A stretch of DNA of 64,000 bases from Tepidiforma bonchosmolovskayae (GCF_008838325.1 NZ_CP042829.1:1612001-1676000), one strand, 5' to 3'; positions 50,737 through 60,150 are shown, counted from the first letter of the stretch. Program-made: numbers and translations. Notes: a model not told the origin generated them from the letters alone.

Positions 50737-51456
50737 TCAGCAGGCCAGCGAACGCACCAGCACCACCCCGGCCACGGCAGCCGTCTCCGCCCGCAGCACG
50801 TACGGGCCCGCCCGCGCGAAGAGCGCCCCCTTCGCCCGCAGCAGCGCCAGCTCCCCCGGCGAAAAGCCGCCCTCAGGCCCGCACACCACCGCCAGCCGCC
50901 CCCGTCCCGGCAGAAGCGGCCCCAGCGCCGCCAGCCGCAGCCCGTCCCGGTCGAGCGCCACCAGCGTCCCGCGGAACGCCCCCAGCAGCCCATCCAGCCC
51001 GGCCGCCGGTTCGATGACCGGAACGTACAGCCGCCCGCACTGCTCGCTCGCCTCGACGGCGATCCGCTCCCACCGCTCCCGCCTCCCGTCCGAGGGCGCT
51101 TCGCCCCGCTGCCCGAACGCCGTCGCCACCGGCCGGATGATGTCGGCGCCCGCCTCTGTGCACTTCTCCACCGCCCACTCAAACCGCTGAGCCCGGATGA
51201 GCGGCACCCACGCCTCGACCACCGGCTCGGGCGGCGGCTCCTGCCGCACCACCCCGAGCACCTCCACCGCAACCCGGCCCCTGGCCGTCTCCCGCACCTC
51301 CGCCTGCCACTCCCGCCCCTCGCCCGCGAACAGCCGCACCTCCTCGCCGGGCCGGACGCGCAGCACGGCGGCCAGCCGGTTCGCCGCCTCGCCCTCCAGC
51401 AGCAGCCGGCCCGGCCCAAGCTTCCCCCGCACAAACAGCCGCGGCACGTGTCCCAT
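50737..51456 (-). CDS. rsmE: 16S rRNA (uracil-1498-N3)-methyltransferase
   Basis: A 239-residue SPOUT-fold methyltransferase. The N-terminal PUA-like domain ('RLFVRGKLGPGRLLLEGEAANRLAAVLRVRPGEEVRLF') is followed by 'AQRFEWAVEKCTEAGADIIRPV', 'ERWERIAVEASEQCGR' and the knotted SAM site 'VCGPEGGFSPGEL' with 'VLRAETAAVAGV' at the end. RsmE methylates U1498 in the 30S decoding region. TAGGCT lies 9 nt before the ATG at 51456. Confidence 0.93.
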   Translation of the reverse strand: MGHVPRLFVRGKLGPGRLLLEGEAANRLAAVLRVRPGEEVRLFAGEGREWQAEVRETARGRVAVEVLGVVRQEPPPEPVVEAWVPLIRAQRFEWAVEKCTEAGADIIRPVATAFGQRGEAPSDGRRERWERIAVEASEQCGRLYVPVIEPAAGLDGLLGAFRGTLVALDRDGLRLAALGPLLPGRGRLAVVCGPEGGFSPGELALLRAKGALFARAGPYVLRAETAAVAGVVLVRSLAC

Positions 51457-51557
51457 CGTCCCCGTAGCCTACCGCGCATTGCTGCCCCAGTGCCCGTTTG
51501 CCATACTGGCCGTCGGTCCTTTTTCGAAACGGACACGCCCCTGCTTGCGAGGTTCCC

Positions 51558-52577
51558 ATGCCAAGGCGCCTGGCCGTCGGTGTCGGATTCACCGGCAGCC
51601 CCGAACAAAACAGCCACACCATCGAGAAAATCAAGGTCGCCGAAGAAGTCGGCGTCGAAGCCGTCTTCACGGCCGAGACCTGGGGCCGCGACCAGTTCTC
51701 CCTCCTCACCCAGATCGCTCTCAATACCAGCAAAATCAAACTCGGCACCGGCATCGCCCCGGTCTACGGCCGCTCCCCCGCCGTCCTCGCCATGACCTTC
51801 GCCACCCTCGATGAGCTCTCCGGCGGCCGCGTCATCATCGGCCTCGGCACCTCCGGCTCCCGCGTCATCGAACACTGGCACGGCGAAAAATTCTCGAAGC
51901 CAATCCGCCGCACGAAAGAGTATGTCGAGATCATCAACATGATCATCGGCGGCGAAAAGCTCTTCTACGACGGCGAAATCTTCAAACTCCAGCGCGGCTT
52001 CAAACTCCTCTTCGAACCGCCCCGCAAGCACATCCCCATCTACGTCGCCTCCATCTCCCCCAAGAGCATGGAGTCCCTCGCCACCTGCGCCGACGGCTGG
52101 ATGCCCATCTACTGGCCCAAGTCGAAATACCGCGAGGCGAAGGAGTTCATCAGCCGCGCAGCCGTCGCCGCCGGCCGCCCGGCCGATGCCGTCGAGTGCG
52201 TCGCCCAGCTCACTGTCGTCATCAACCCCGACATCGAAAAGGCGAAGGTCCAGGCCGCCGGCCCCATCTCCTGGTACGTCACCAACATGGGCGACTTCTA
52301 CCACGAAATGCTCGCCCGCAACGGCTTCGCCGAAGAGGTCGCAGCCATGCGCAAGGCCGCCGAGACGAGCAAGCCCATGCCGTTCGGCACCACGCCCGAA
52401 ATCATGGCCGCCATGGGCGACCGCATGCTCGAAGAGACCGCCGTCTACGGCGACCTCGAAACGGTCGCCGCCGGCATCGAAGAGCGCCGCCAGCTCGGTG
52501 TTGACCTTCCCGTCATCACCATGCCCCAGGGCAGCCTCAACGAGGTCGAGCGGATCCTCGGCACGCTCGTCGCCTGA
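51558..52577 (+). CDS. LLM-class (F420-type) flavin-dependent oxidoreductase
   Basis: A 339-residue luciferase-like TIM-barrel protein. 'AEEVGVEAVFTAETWGRDQFSLLTQIALNTSKIKLGTGIAPVYGRSPAVLAMTFATLDELSGGRVIIGLGTSG' is the classic F420/FMN-binding first half (residues about 30-105). 'PIRRTKEYVEIINMI' and 'PIYVASISPKSMESLATCADGWMP' follow. F420 use is likely by family but not certain. The natural substrate is unknown. Start ATG 51558. A strong terminator follows. Confidence 0.9.
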   Translation: MPRRLAVGVGFTGSPEQNSHTIEKIKVAEEVGVEAVFTAETWGRDQFSLLTQIALNTSKIKLGTGIAPVYGRSPAVLAMTFATLDELSGGRVIIGLGTSGSRVIEHWHGEKFSKPIRRTKEYVEIINMIIGGEKLFYDGEIFKLQRGFKLLFEPPRKHIPIYVASISPKSMESLATCADGWMPIYWPKSKYREAKEFISRAAVAAGRPADAVECVAQLTVVINPDIEKAKVQAAGPISWYVTNMGDFYHEMLARNGFAEEVAAMRKAAETSKPMPFGTTPEIMAAMGDRMLEETAVYGDLETVAAGIEERRQLGVDLPVITMPQGSLNEVERILGTLVA

Positions 52578-52601
52578 GGCCCGAACCGGACCGCACCGCT
52601 T

Positions 52602-52634
52602 CGGGGGAGGGCAGCGGCCCTCCCCCGTTCCGTT
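52602..52634 (+). terminator. Rho-independent terminator of the LLM oxidoreductase gene
   Basis: A perfect 11-bp stem (CGGGGGAGGGC 52602-52612 with 52617-52627), AGCG loop, then TTCCGTTAT. It lies 25 bp after the stop and 14 bp before the convergent otsB stop, so it may serve both directions. Confidence 0.85.
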
Positions 52635-52640
52635 ATCTGC

Positions 52641-53429
52641 CTACACCCCGAGCGCCCGCGCCAGGGTCTCCAGCGCCTCCAGCGCCTCGGCTGGCGAGTT
52701 TACCACCAGGTCCGCCAGCTCCACGATCCGCGGCGGCGTCTCCCTGCCCCCCGCCACCCCCACCAGCAGCACGTGCAGCCCATCCTTCCGCGAGGCCTCC
52801 AGCGCAGACTCGAACATCGCCACGTCCGTCGCATCGTCCCCCAGCACCAGCAGCGACTTCGCCCGGTACCGCCGGATCAGCGCCGTGAGCGCGACCCCCT
52901 TCCCCGCATTCGCGTTCGGCAGCACCTCGAGCACCATCTTCCCCTCGCGCAGCCGGAGCCCCTCGGGCAGCGTCGCAAGCGCACGCCGCAGCGGCCCCTC
53001 GAGATCCGGCGCCTTCCGGAAGTGGAACGCCGTCGAGACCGCCTTCCGCTCGATGTGGAGGAACGAGCTCGGCACCGCCGTGATCACCTGCTGCTCCACC
53101 TGCTCGAGGGCTGCGCTCAGCGCCACCCGGTTCACCCCGGGAATCAGCGGGTCATCGAACGACGCCTCCAGCCCGTGGCTGCCCACCACGTCCACCCCCT
53201 CCACGGGCACCATCCGCCGCGCCGTGTTCAGGTCCCGCCCCGTGATGACGGCCACCTTCGCCTTCTGCGCAATCCGGTCGAGCACTGCCAGCGTCCCCGG
53301 CGGAACCCGCGCTTCCGACGCATTCGCCACGATCGGCGCCAGCGTCCCGTCCAGGTCCGATGCCACCAGCAGCGGCCCCCGGGCCGCCGCCAGCGCCTTG
53401 ATCCGTTCGATCGCCTCGATCGTCAGCAT
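52641..53429 (-). CDS. otsB: Trehalose-6-phosphate phosphatase
   Basis: A 262-residue HAD-superfamily phosphatase. Catalytic 'LLVASDLDGTLAPIV' (DLDGT, about residue 27) is followed by 'VAVITGRDL', 'VGSHGLEASF' and the Lys/'GKGVALTALIRRY', 'LLVLGDDATDVAMFE' metal motif. All are features of OtsB, which releases trehalose from trehalose-6-phosphate. It overlaps the end of otsA by 7 bp, and GGAGGGG precedes the ATG. Here otsB is read upstream of otsA on the minus strand in coordinate terms but follows it in transcription. Confidence 0.92.
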   Translation of the reverse strand: MLTIEAIERIKALAAARGPLLVASDLDGTLAPIVANASEARVPPGTLAVLDRIAQKAKVAVITGRDLNTARRMVPVEGVDVVGSHGLEASFDDPLIPGVNRVALSAALEQVEQQVITAVPSSFLHIERKAVSTAFHFRKAPDLEGPLRRALATLPEGLRLREGKMVLEVLPNANAGKGVALTALIRRYRAKSLLVLGDDATDVAMFESALEASRKDGLHVLLVGVAGGRETPPRIVELADLVVNSPAEALEALETLARALGV

Positions 53430-54892
53430 TTCCCCTCCAGGTCCGCGAGGAACCGCTCGCCCCACGATTTCGCGTCATGCTCCCGAACCTTCGCAATGAA
53501 AGCATCGCTCACCCGTGCCGGCCGCCCCTCCAGCCCCTCAACCAGCCCCTCCAGCAGCGACCCCTGGTCCAGCGGGTCCACCGCCCGCAGCCCCTCACGC
53601 CCGTCACCGCCGTACACCTTCGCAACGCCTGCATCGACCCCCGCCAGCACCACCGCCCGCTCCTCCGCCGGCCGGAGCGACTGCGCAATCGCCGCCTGCA
53701 GCGGCACCAGGTTCATCCCGTCCGCCAGCGACGACGTGAACACCACATCCGCATCGCGCTGGAGCGCGACCACGTCGTCCCAGCCGACGCTCGCCCGCAC
53801 CTGCGTGAACGGGCATCCCACCCAGTAGGCAGCCTCCCGCGCCCGCGCGGCCTCCCGCTCGATCGCCGCCTCCAGTGCGCCGTACACCTCCACCCCTTCG
53901 CGCGTCGGCGACGCAATCCCGATGTACGCGAACCGGTGCCCCCGCCGGTACGCCTCCGCAATCGCCCGCAGCCGCTCCGGGATCCCCTTCGTGAAATCGC
54001 CCCGTTCGAGCCCCACCACGACCGGCAGCCCCAGCTCCCGTGCCAGCCGCACCCGCGTCACCGGCCGGGCCCGCCGCGCCGCCGTCAGCACCTCCTCCGG
54101 GTCGATCCCCACCGGGTACGCCCCCAGCCGCACCAGCCGCCCCCCGGCCTCCACCCCGCCCGGCGCCGGGCGCGCGCCGCACAGCTCGCCTGCAGCCTCG
54201 ATGAACCGCTCCACATCGCCCGGCGTCTGGAAGCCCGCGAGGTCGGCGCCGAGCATGCCCGCCACGATCGCCCGCAGCCGCTCCCGCGCCTCCCCTTCGA
54301 GGTACGGCCGGATGACCGCCATCGACGGGAACGGGATGTGCAGGAAAAACCCGATCGGCCCCCGGTAGCCGCGCTCCCGCAGCATCGCCGGCACAAGCGC
54401 CAGCTGGTAGTCGTGCACCCAGCAGCTCTGCTCGCCGTCCTCTTCGCATGCCGCCGCCGCGAACGCCCGGTTCACGGCCACGAACGACTGCCAGCCCGCC
54501 TCCGACGGCGGGTGCGGCTCCGGGTAGTACGGCGTCGCCTTCGGCAGGTCGACCCGCACCAGGTGGAAGAGCGGCCACGTGAAACTGTTCGCCACCTCGC
54601 CGTAGTGCCCCTGCCACGTCGACGAGCCGAAAAACAGCCGCCGGTGCCGCAGCGGGCCGCGCGGCGTCTCCAGGATCTCGTACCCCCGCTCGTCGACCCA
54701 CTCCCGGTCGAATCGGCCCATCCCGGCGCCGATCCACGTCGTCCCCGTCCGCCCGTCCCACGGCGCGATCACCGGCCGGACCGCCGCCAGGAGCCCGCCG
54801 CTCGCCGCCGCCGAGGGCGAATCGGCCCACCGCGGCGCCTCGTGGTCGAGGAACGCACGGTTCGCAAGAATCAGCTGGGCGCGGGCAGTCAT
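53423..54892 (-). CDS. otsA: Trehalose-6-phosphate synthase
   Basis: A 489-residue GT20 glycosyltransferase joining UDP/ADP-glucose and glucose-6-phosphate. Visible: 'FFGSSTWQGHYGEVANSFTWPLFH', 'VNRAFAAAACEEDGEQSCWVHDYQLALVPAMLRE', 'IGFFLHIPFPS', 'VGLERGDFTKGIPERLRA' (Arg/Lys phosphate site) and 'VVFTSSLADGMNLVPLQ' (donor Glu replaced by Ala-Asp context typical of the DGMNLV motif). With otsB it forms an otsA-otsB operon for the compatible solute trehalose, useful in heat and desiccation stress. Start ATG 54892. Confidence 0.92.
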   Translation of the reverse strand: MTARAQLILANRAFLDHEAPRWADSPSAAASGGLLAAVRPVIAPWDGRTGTTWIGAGMGRFDREWVDERGYEILETPRGPLRHRRLFFGSSTWQGHYGEVANSFTWPLFHLVRVDLPKATPYYPEPHPPSEAGWQSFVAVNRAFAAAACEEDGEQSCWVHDYQLALVPAMLRERGYRGPIGFFLHIPFPSMAVIRPYLEGEARERLRAIVAGMLGADLAGFQTPGDVERFIEAAGELCGARPAPGGVEAGGRLVRLGAYPVGIDPEEVLTAARRARPVTRVRLARELGLPVVVGLERGDFTKGIPERLRAIAEAYRRGHRFAYIGIASPTREGVEVYGALEAAIEREAARAREAAYWVGCPFTQVRASVGWDDVVALQRDADVVFTSSLADGMNLVPLQAAIAQSLRPAEERAVVLAGVDAGVAKVYGGDGREGLRAVDPLDQGSLLEGLVEGLEGRPARVSDAFIAKVREHDAKSWGERFLADLEGKC

Positions 54893-54970
54893 TGCTCCAG
54901 TAGGCACGATCCCGCCGCCGGCGATCAACCCCCGGGTCCGTCACCCGGGGCCGGGGCCTCTGCGGGCCCC

Positions 54971-55849
54971 TCAGCCGAGCAGCGCACTCGCCGTCCCCAC
55001 GATCGTCTTCGTGCCGTCGTCCTTCTCCGTCCAGACGTCGAGGTGGGCCCGGCGCCGCCGGCCCTCCGGCGTGACTGCCCGAACCACGCCGCGCGCCGTC
55101 ACCGCCTCCCCGCCCCAGAGCACGTTCACCAGGTTCAGCGACATCCGCCCGCCGGCCAGCCACCCCAGCCCGAACCGGTTCGTCAGCATCTCCGAAATGA
55201 ACACCGTGCTCAGCGTTCCCTGCACGACCACATCCGGGAACCCGAGCTTCCGCGCCTCCTCCGGGTCGTTGTGGTAGTTCCGCTTCGGCCCGCTGAACGC
55301 CATGCACAGCTCCAGGTCGGCCACCTTCCGCACCGGCTCCAGCACCTCCAGCGGCTCCCCGGCCGGCTCATCCGGGCGCGTACTCCGCCGCGCGCCCTGG
55401 TCGCGCCCGACCACCTCCTGCCCTTCCGGCACGTCCAGCAGGAACGACTGGTGGCACCGCCCCCGCGCCACCATCACGTCCTCCCCGTTGAACACGCAGA
55501 ACTCCAGCACCACCACATCCCGGTCCTTGCGGATGTACCGGTCCACGATCATCCCGTGCGTCCACAGCCGCGTGCCCACCGGCACCGCCCGGAACAGCTC
55601 CCACTCCTGCCGGATGTGCAGGTTCCCGTACAGCTTCGGCAGGTACCAGTCGCGCAGCCGGAAGGCGTACTGCTCGCTGTGCAGCAGCAGTGCCGGCGCC
55701 AGCGGCCCGCCCAGCGGCGACGGCCCCGTGTACCACGGGTTCGCGTCCCGTGTCGCTTCGATGTACCGCGCGATCATCTCCGCGTCGGCGAGGTACTCGT
55801 GCCGCCCGAGGTACTTCCCGACGTAGCTGTCGTCATCCCATTCGGCCAT
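54971..55849 (-). CDS. Double-hotdog MaoC/FAS1-like dehydratase
   Basis: A 292-residue protein of two hotdog halves. The N-terminal half resembles FAS1-type dehydratase ('RYIEATRDANPWYTG', 'LHSEQYAFRLRDWYLPKLYG', 'VGTRLWTHGMIVDRYIRKDRDVVVLEF'). The C-terminal half has 'AFSGPKRNYHNDPEEARKLGFPDVVVQGTLSTVFISEML', a MaoC-like active-site segment with Asn/His. Such proteins hydrate or dehydrate acyl-CoA or acyl-ACP. The substrate is unknown. A GGAGGGATG-rich ribosome-binding site precedes the ATG. Confidence 0.82.
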   Translation of the reverse strand: MAEWDDDSYVGKYLGRHEYLADAEMIARYIEATRDANPWYTGPSPLGGPLAPALLLHSEQYAFRLRDWYLPKLYGNLHIRQEWELFRAVPVGTRLWTHGMIVDRYIRKDRDVVVLEFCVFNGEDVMVARGRCHQSFLLDVPEGQEVVGRDQGARRSTRPDEPAGEPLEVLEPVRKVADLELCMAFSGPKRNYHNDPEEARKLGFPDVVVQGTLSTVFISEMLTNRFGLGWLAGGRMSLNLVNVLWGGEAVTARGVVRAVTPEGRRRRAHLDVWTEKDDGTKTIVGTASALLG

Positions 55850-55897
55850 CGCGCATCCCTCCGCCCGCGCACCCTACCACCGACCCCGCCCCGGCCG

Positions 55898-56131
55898 TCA
55901 ACCGCCCGCCGTCGGCTCCTTGCCGTCCGGCTCCCGGGGGCCCTTCCTCTGCCACCAGGCGGCAGCCTGGTGCCGGCTCTGCACGCCCAGCTTCGCCAGG
56001 ATGCGGCTCACGTGCGTCTTCACCGTCTCCGACGAAATGCCGAGCAGGGCCGCGACCTCCGCGTTGGTCCGGCCCTCTGCGACCAGTCCGAGCACTTCTC
56101 GCTCACGCGGAGAAAGCCTGCAGCCCGCCAT
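55898..56131 (-). CDS. Stand-alone LuxR/GerE-type HTH protein
   Basis: A 77-residue protein that is little more than a LuxR-type helix-turn-helix: 'LSPREREVLGLVAEGRTNAEVAALLGISSETVKTHVSRILAKLGVQSRHQAA' (residues about 6-58), then a short polar tail. There is no receiver or ligand-binding domain. The frame upstream gives no recognisable continuation. GerE-like single-domain regulators of this size exist. The target is unknown; two exported proteins are encoded just upstream on the same strand. Confidence 0.85.
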   Translation of the reverse strand: MAGCRLSPREREVLGLVAEGRTNAEVAALLGISSETVKTHVSRILAKLGVQSRHQAAAWWQRKGPREPDGKEPTAGG

Positions 56132-56218
56132 CGCCGCCGCCCCGGCCTGGCTCGCCCCGGGCCGGCAGGGAGCTCACGCCCGCCCGCCGGCCCGCTCGAA
56201 TCGCTCCCGCCCGAGGCG

Positions 56219-56878
56219 TCACTGCCGCGCCGCCGCCTGGCAGGCTGCGACATCGCTCGCCGGCGCGCCCGTCCCCACCGCCTCCGCCATCTGCCGCAGG
56301 TCCATGCCGGGCCGGGTCGGATACCCCTTCGCTGCCAGGCACTCGGCCATCCGGTCCCAGCCTGCCTGGTTCGCGGCGTAGGCCGGTCCCGCCTGCCATG
56401 CCTCGAGCACCGGGCTGAACAGCCGCTCGACGCAAGCGAGGTGCGCCGCGCCGACACGGTCCAGCGCCTCCTTCGATGCCGAGGACGCGCCGCCGAACCC
56501 GATCGCCCCGTCCGGGTCGGTGAAGGTCGCTGGCCCGATGGTGACTCCGCCAACCTCCGCAGCGGCCGCCCTCGTGCACGCATCCGCAGCAGCGAACGCG
56601 CCCGCCACCTCGTCCCGCGTCACGACCCCGTCGGCGAGAATCGCCAGCACCGTCGCATCGGCCGAGGCGCGCAGCCGTTCGAGCAGCGCCGCCGGCACCT
56701 CCCGCGCCGCGGCATTGGGGGCGTCACCGCTCGCCCCGGGTTCCGCCGGTGCGGCGGCGCCCTGCGAAGGGGTGCCCGCTTCGGCCGAGCCAGCCGCTGC
56801 CCGCCACGCTGCAAACCCGGCGGCAGCAAGCACGGCTGCCACCAGGACGCTCGCGCCGACCATCGTTCGTTGCATCAT
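56219..56878 (-). CDS. Exported/membrane-anchored hypothetical protein
   Basis: A 219-residue protein with an N-terminal signal anchor (about residues 7-28, 'VGASVLVAAVLAAAGFAAW'), an Ala/Gly/Pro-rich linker to about residue 60 and a helical domain with three or four Cys (two in 'ACTRAAA' and 'ACVERLF', others near the end). No family recognised. Two adjacent ATGs; 56878 is preferred because AGGAGG lies 6 nt before it. It follows a secreted Trp-rich protein gene by 61 bp, suggesting co-expression. Confidence 0.65.
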   Translation of the reverse strand: MMQRTMVGASVLVAAVLAAAGFAAWRAAAGSAEAGTPSQGAAAPAEPGASGDAPNAAAREVPAALLERLRASADATVLAILADGVVTRDEVAGAFAAADACTRAAAAEVGGVTIGPATFTDPDGAIGFGGASSASKEALDRVGAAHLACVERLFSPVLEAWQAGPAYAANQAGWDRMAECLAAKGYPTRPGMDLRQMAEAVGTGAPASDVAACQAAARQ

Positions 56879-56939
56879 CGTGTTCCTCCTGCTACTGAGG
56901 CGTTCCTGCTGCGCGCCGGCCGCGCGCCGCGCCGTCGGC

Positions 56940-57329
56940 TCACGGCTCCTCTGTGCCGCCCCATTGGGAATACCCCCAGCCCGCGACATAGACCTGGTGC
57001 GTGCCCACCAGCAAGGTCGCCGGTGACCCTCCGTACTGAATCCAGTTCACGCCCCAGGCGCTGTATTGCAGCAGCGTATCCTGCCACGCCTGGCCGTCGT
57101 ACCACTGCAGGCGCACGACCGCGCGATCCACACAGCCCGAAGGCCCGTCAGTCCGGGCCCACCCGACGGTCGGCGCGCTGAACCACGTCGAACCCCACCA
57201 TGTGCAGGCGGGCCATCCGTCGCTCCAGAAGCCCGTCCCGGCGCGCGCCACTCGCGGTTCATCGTTCGCCAGGAGCAGCCCGCCGGCAAGGGCAACACAC
57301 GCGGCCAGCAGCGCCGCCACCCGGGGCAT
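56940..57329 (-). CDS. Secreted Trp-rich small protein
   Basis: A 129-residue protein with a cleavable-looking signal peptide (residues 1 to about 25-30) and a compact mature domain. That domain has about nine Trp and a possible disulfide pair (ACTWWG and SGCVDR), with 'RLQWYDGQAWQ' and a terminal 'YVAGWGYSQWGG'. It vaguely recalls small secreted beta-sandwich or bacteriocin-like proteins, but I do not recognise a family. GGAGGTGAGG precedes the ATG. No immunity or export genes adjoin it. Confidence 0.65.
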   Translation of the reverse strand: MPRVAALLAACVALAGGLLLANDEPRVARAGTGFWSDGWPACTWWGSTWFSAPTVGWARTDGPSGCVDRAVVRLQWYDGQAWQDTLLQYSAWGVNWIQYGGSPATLLVGTHQVYVAGWGYSQWGGTEEP

Positions 57330-57441
57330 CGAACCTCACCTCCTTCCGGGGCGACCCTACCCTACACGCCTCGCACGGCCGGCGGTATCCCCCATCGGGG
57401 GATACGGTGGACGAAAGATTCGTCGTCTTGGAAAGATTCGG

Positions 57442-60150
57442 TTAAGCCCCGAGCGCCCGCAGCCGCTCCTCGAGCCCGGCCGCCCGCTCCCGCGTCTCCG
57501 CTGCCGTCGCCTCCATCCCCTGGACCACGTGCTGCGGGGCCTTCGCCCGGAACGCCGGGTTCGCCAGCTGCTTCTCCAGCCGTTCGAGGTGCGCGCGCGC
57601 CTCCGCCAGCTCCTTCTCCAGCCGCGCCCGCTCGGCGGCAACGTCCACCTGCGGAAGCGCCACCGCGACCTCGGTATCCGCCACCCGGCCGAATCCCCAC
57701 TCGCCCTCCGGCAGCGGCTCCTCCGGCCCCAGCACCGTCAGCTCCACGCGCGAGGTGAAGTTCGTCGCCGCCGCGGTCTCCCGCAGCGCCGCCGCATAGC
57801 TCTCCGCCCGCACCACCACCCGAGGACGCGCGCCCGCTTCCAGCCGCTTCTCCGCCCGGATGTTCCGGATCGTCCGGTTCACCTCGATGACGTGCGCCAT
57901 CGCGGCCTCCGCCGCGTCGTCACCCCAGTTCCCGCCGCTCTTCGGGTACCACGCGACGATCAGCTGCGGTGCCATCTCGTCGTCGACGTGCCCGCGCAGC
58001 GCCTGCCACAGCTCCTCCGTCACAAACGGCATGAACGGGTGCAGCAGCCGCAGCCCATGGTCGAGCACGTGCACCAGCACCTTCAGCGGCCGCTCGTCCC
58101 CCGCCTGCAGCCGCGGCTTCACCATCTCGATGTACCAGTCGCAGAACTCGCCCCAGAGGAAGTCCTCGATCTGCCGCGCACACTCGCCGAGCTGGTACGC
58201 CCGCAACAGCGAATCCACATCCCGCTCCAGCCGCTCCAGCCGCGACAGGATCCACCGGTCCTCCAGCGCCAGCGTCTCCCGGTCCAGCGGATGCGGCCGC
58301 TTCAGCTTCCGCTCGCCCACCCGCATCAATACGAAGCGCGCCGAGTTCCACAGCTTGTTCGCGAAGTTCCGCGCCGCCGCCATCCGCTCGTCGCTGTACC
58401 GCTGGTCCTGCCCCAGCGTCGCACCGGTCACAATCGCGAACCGGAACGCATCCGCACCGTACGTCTTCGCCGCCACCAGCGGGTCCACCACGTTCCCGCG
58501 CGACTTCGTCATCTTCTCGCCGTGCTGGTCCCGGATCAGCCCGTGGAACAGCACCGTCCGGAACGGCACCGCCTTCTCCGGCCCCCGGTGCCGCATGTTG
58601 TAGAGACCGAACATGATCATCCGGGCGCACCAGAAGAACATGATGTCGTAGCCCATCTGCATGTCGGTCGTCGGGTAGAAGTACCGCAGGTCCTCGGTGT
58701 CATCCGGCCAGCCGAGGTCCGCATGCGGCGCCAGCGCCGAGCTGAACCACGTATCCAGCACGTCCTCGTCCTGCCGCAGCGCTCCGCCGCACTCCGGACA
58801 GGCATCCGGGTCCTCCACCTGGCAGATGGTGTGGCCGTTCTCGCAGTACCACACCGGGATCTGGTGCCCCCACCAGAGCTGCCGGCTGATGCACCAGTCC
58901 CGGATGTTCTCCATCCAGTTCAGGTACACCTTCTCGAACCGCTGCGGCACCATCCGGATCCGCCCGTCCTTCACCGCCGCAATCGCGTCGCCCGCCAGCG
59001 AGTGCCCCGGCTCATACTCCTTCGTCACCGCCACGAACCACTGCTCGCTCGGCAGCGGCTGCACCACCGTCTTGCACCGGCTGCAGTGCCCCACGCTGTG
59101 GGTGTAGTCCTCCACATGGTCGAGGAACCCCTCATCCTCGAGGTCCCGCAGGATCGCGGCCCGCGCCTCCTCGACCGTCATCCCGTTGTACGGCCCGGCC
59201 TCCTCGTTCATCCGCCCCTTCAGGTCGATCGCCACCACCACCGGCAGGTCGTGCCGCTGCCCGATCTCCCAGTCGTTCGGGTCGTGCCCCGGCGTCACCT
59301 TCACGGCCCCGGTCCCGAACTCCATCTTCACGTGCTCATCTGCCACCACCGGGATCTCCCGCCCGATGATCGGCAGGAGCAGCATCCGCCCGATCTTCTC
59401 CTCGTACCGCTCATCCGCCGGGTTCACCGCCACTCCCGTGTCGCCAACCATCGTCTCCGGCCGCGTCGTCGCCACCACGACATAATCCGGAAGCGGCATC
59501 CCGCCTTCGCCCACAATTGGGTAGCGGATGTAGTACAGCTTCGACGCCACTTCGAGGTAATCGACTTCGAGGTCGCTCAGCGCCGTCTCGCACCGCGGGC
59601 ACCAGTTGATCATCCGCAGCCCGCGGTAGATCAGCCCGTCCCGGTACAGGTTCACGAAGGTCGTCCGCACCGCCTTGACGATCTGCGGGTCGAGCGTGAA
59701 CACGTCCCGCGTCCAGTCGGCGCTCGCCCCCAGCTTCCGGTGCTGGTCGGCGATCCGGCTCCGGTACTTCCGCACCCACTCCCAGGTTCGCTCGATGAAC
59801 CGCTCCCGCCCCAGGTCGTGGCGGGTCAGCCCCTCCTTCGCCAGCTCCTTCTCGATGACGTTCTGCGTCGCAATCCCTGCGTGGTCCTCGCCCGGCAGCC
59901 AGAGCGTCGGGTCGCCCTGCATCCGGTGCCACCGCACCAGCGCATCCGTAATCGCGTCCTCCAGCCCGTGCCCCAGGTGCAGCTCCCCGGTCACGTTCGG
60001 CGGCGGCATGATGATGCAGTACGGCTCCCGGTTCGGGTCGATCCGCGGCTGAAAGTAGCCCGCCTCCTCCCACATCCGGTAAATCCGCTCTTCGACGTTC
60101 GCCGGCTCGTAAGCAGGTGGCAGGACGGGACCCGGCGTCTGTGTCGTCAT
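57442..60150 (-). CDS. valS: Valyl-tRNA synthetase
   Basis: A 902-residue class I aminoacyl-tRNA synthetase. Signature 'PPPNVTGELHLGHGLEDAITDALVRWHRMQG' holds the HIGH-type HLGH, and KMSKS is 'EKMTKSRGN'. The CP1 editing domain carries 'TTRPETMVGDTGVAVNP'. Zinc cysteines are in 'WCPRC' and 'CENGH...CPECGG'. The C-terminal coiled coil (about residues 835-900, 'ERARLEKELAEARAHLERLEKQL') is characteristic of ValRS. It charges tRNA-Val. A TACACT -10-like box lies about 60 bp upstream; no T-box is seen. Confidence 0.96.
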   Translation of the reverse strand: MTTQTPGPVLPPAYEPANVEERIYRMWEEAGYFQPRIDPNREPYCIIMPPPNVTGELHLGHGLEDAITDALVRWHRMQGDPTLWLPGEDHAGIATQNVIEKELAKEGLTRHDLGRERFIERTWEWVRKYRSRIADQHRKLGASADWTRDVFTLDPQIVKAVRTTFVNLYRDGLIYRGLRMINWCPRCETALSDLEVDYLEVASKLYYIRYPIVGEGGMPLPDYVVVATTRPETMVGDTGVAVNPADERYEEKIGRMLLLPIIGREIPVVADEHVKMEFGTGAVKVTPGHDPNDWEIGQRHDLPVVVAIDLKGRMNEEAGPYNGMTVEEARAAILRDLEDEGFLDHVEDYTHSVGHCSRCKTVVQPLPSEQWFVAVTKEYEPGHSLAGDAIAAVKDGRIRMVPQRFEKVYLNWMENIRDWCISRQLWWGHQIPVWYCENGHTICQVEDPDACPECGGALRQDEDVLDTWFSSALAPHADLGWPDDTEDLRYFYPTTDMQMGYDIMFFWCARMIMFGLYNMRHRGPEKAVPFRTVLFHGLIRDQHGEKMTKSRGNVVDPLVAAKTYGADAFRFAIVTGATLGQDQRYSDERMAAARNFANKLWNSARFVLMRVGERKLKRPHPLDRETLALEDRWILSRLERLERDVDSLLRAYQLGECARQIEDFLWGEFCDWYIEMVKPRLQAGDERPLKVLVHVLDHGLRLLHPFMPFVTEELWQALRGHVDDEMAPQLIVAWYPKSGGNWGDDAAEAAMAHVIEVNRTIRNIRAEKRLEAGARPRVVVRAESYAAALRETAAATNFTSRVELTVLGPEEPLPEGEWGFGRVADTEVAVALPQVDVAAERARLEKELAEARAHLERLEKQLANPAFRAKAPQHVVQGMEATAAETRERAAGLEERLRALGA

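Noticed and set aside
53477-57181. 1234-codon plus-strand ORF
   Set aside because: It lies antisense to otsA, the dehydratase, the HTH and exported-protein genes, has Arg/Pro-rich nonsense composition and no domain; a GC-skew shadow.
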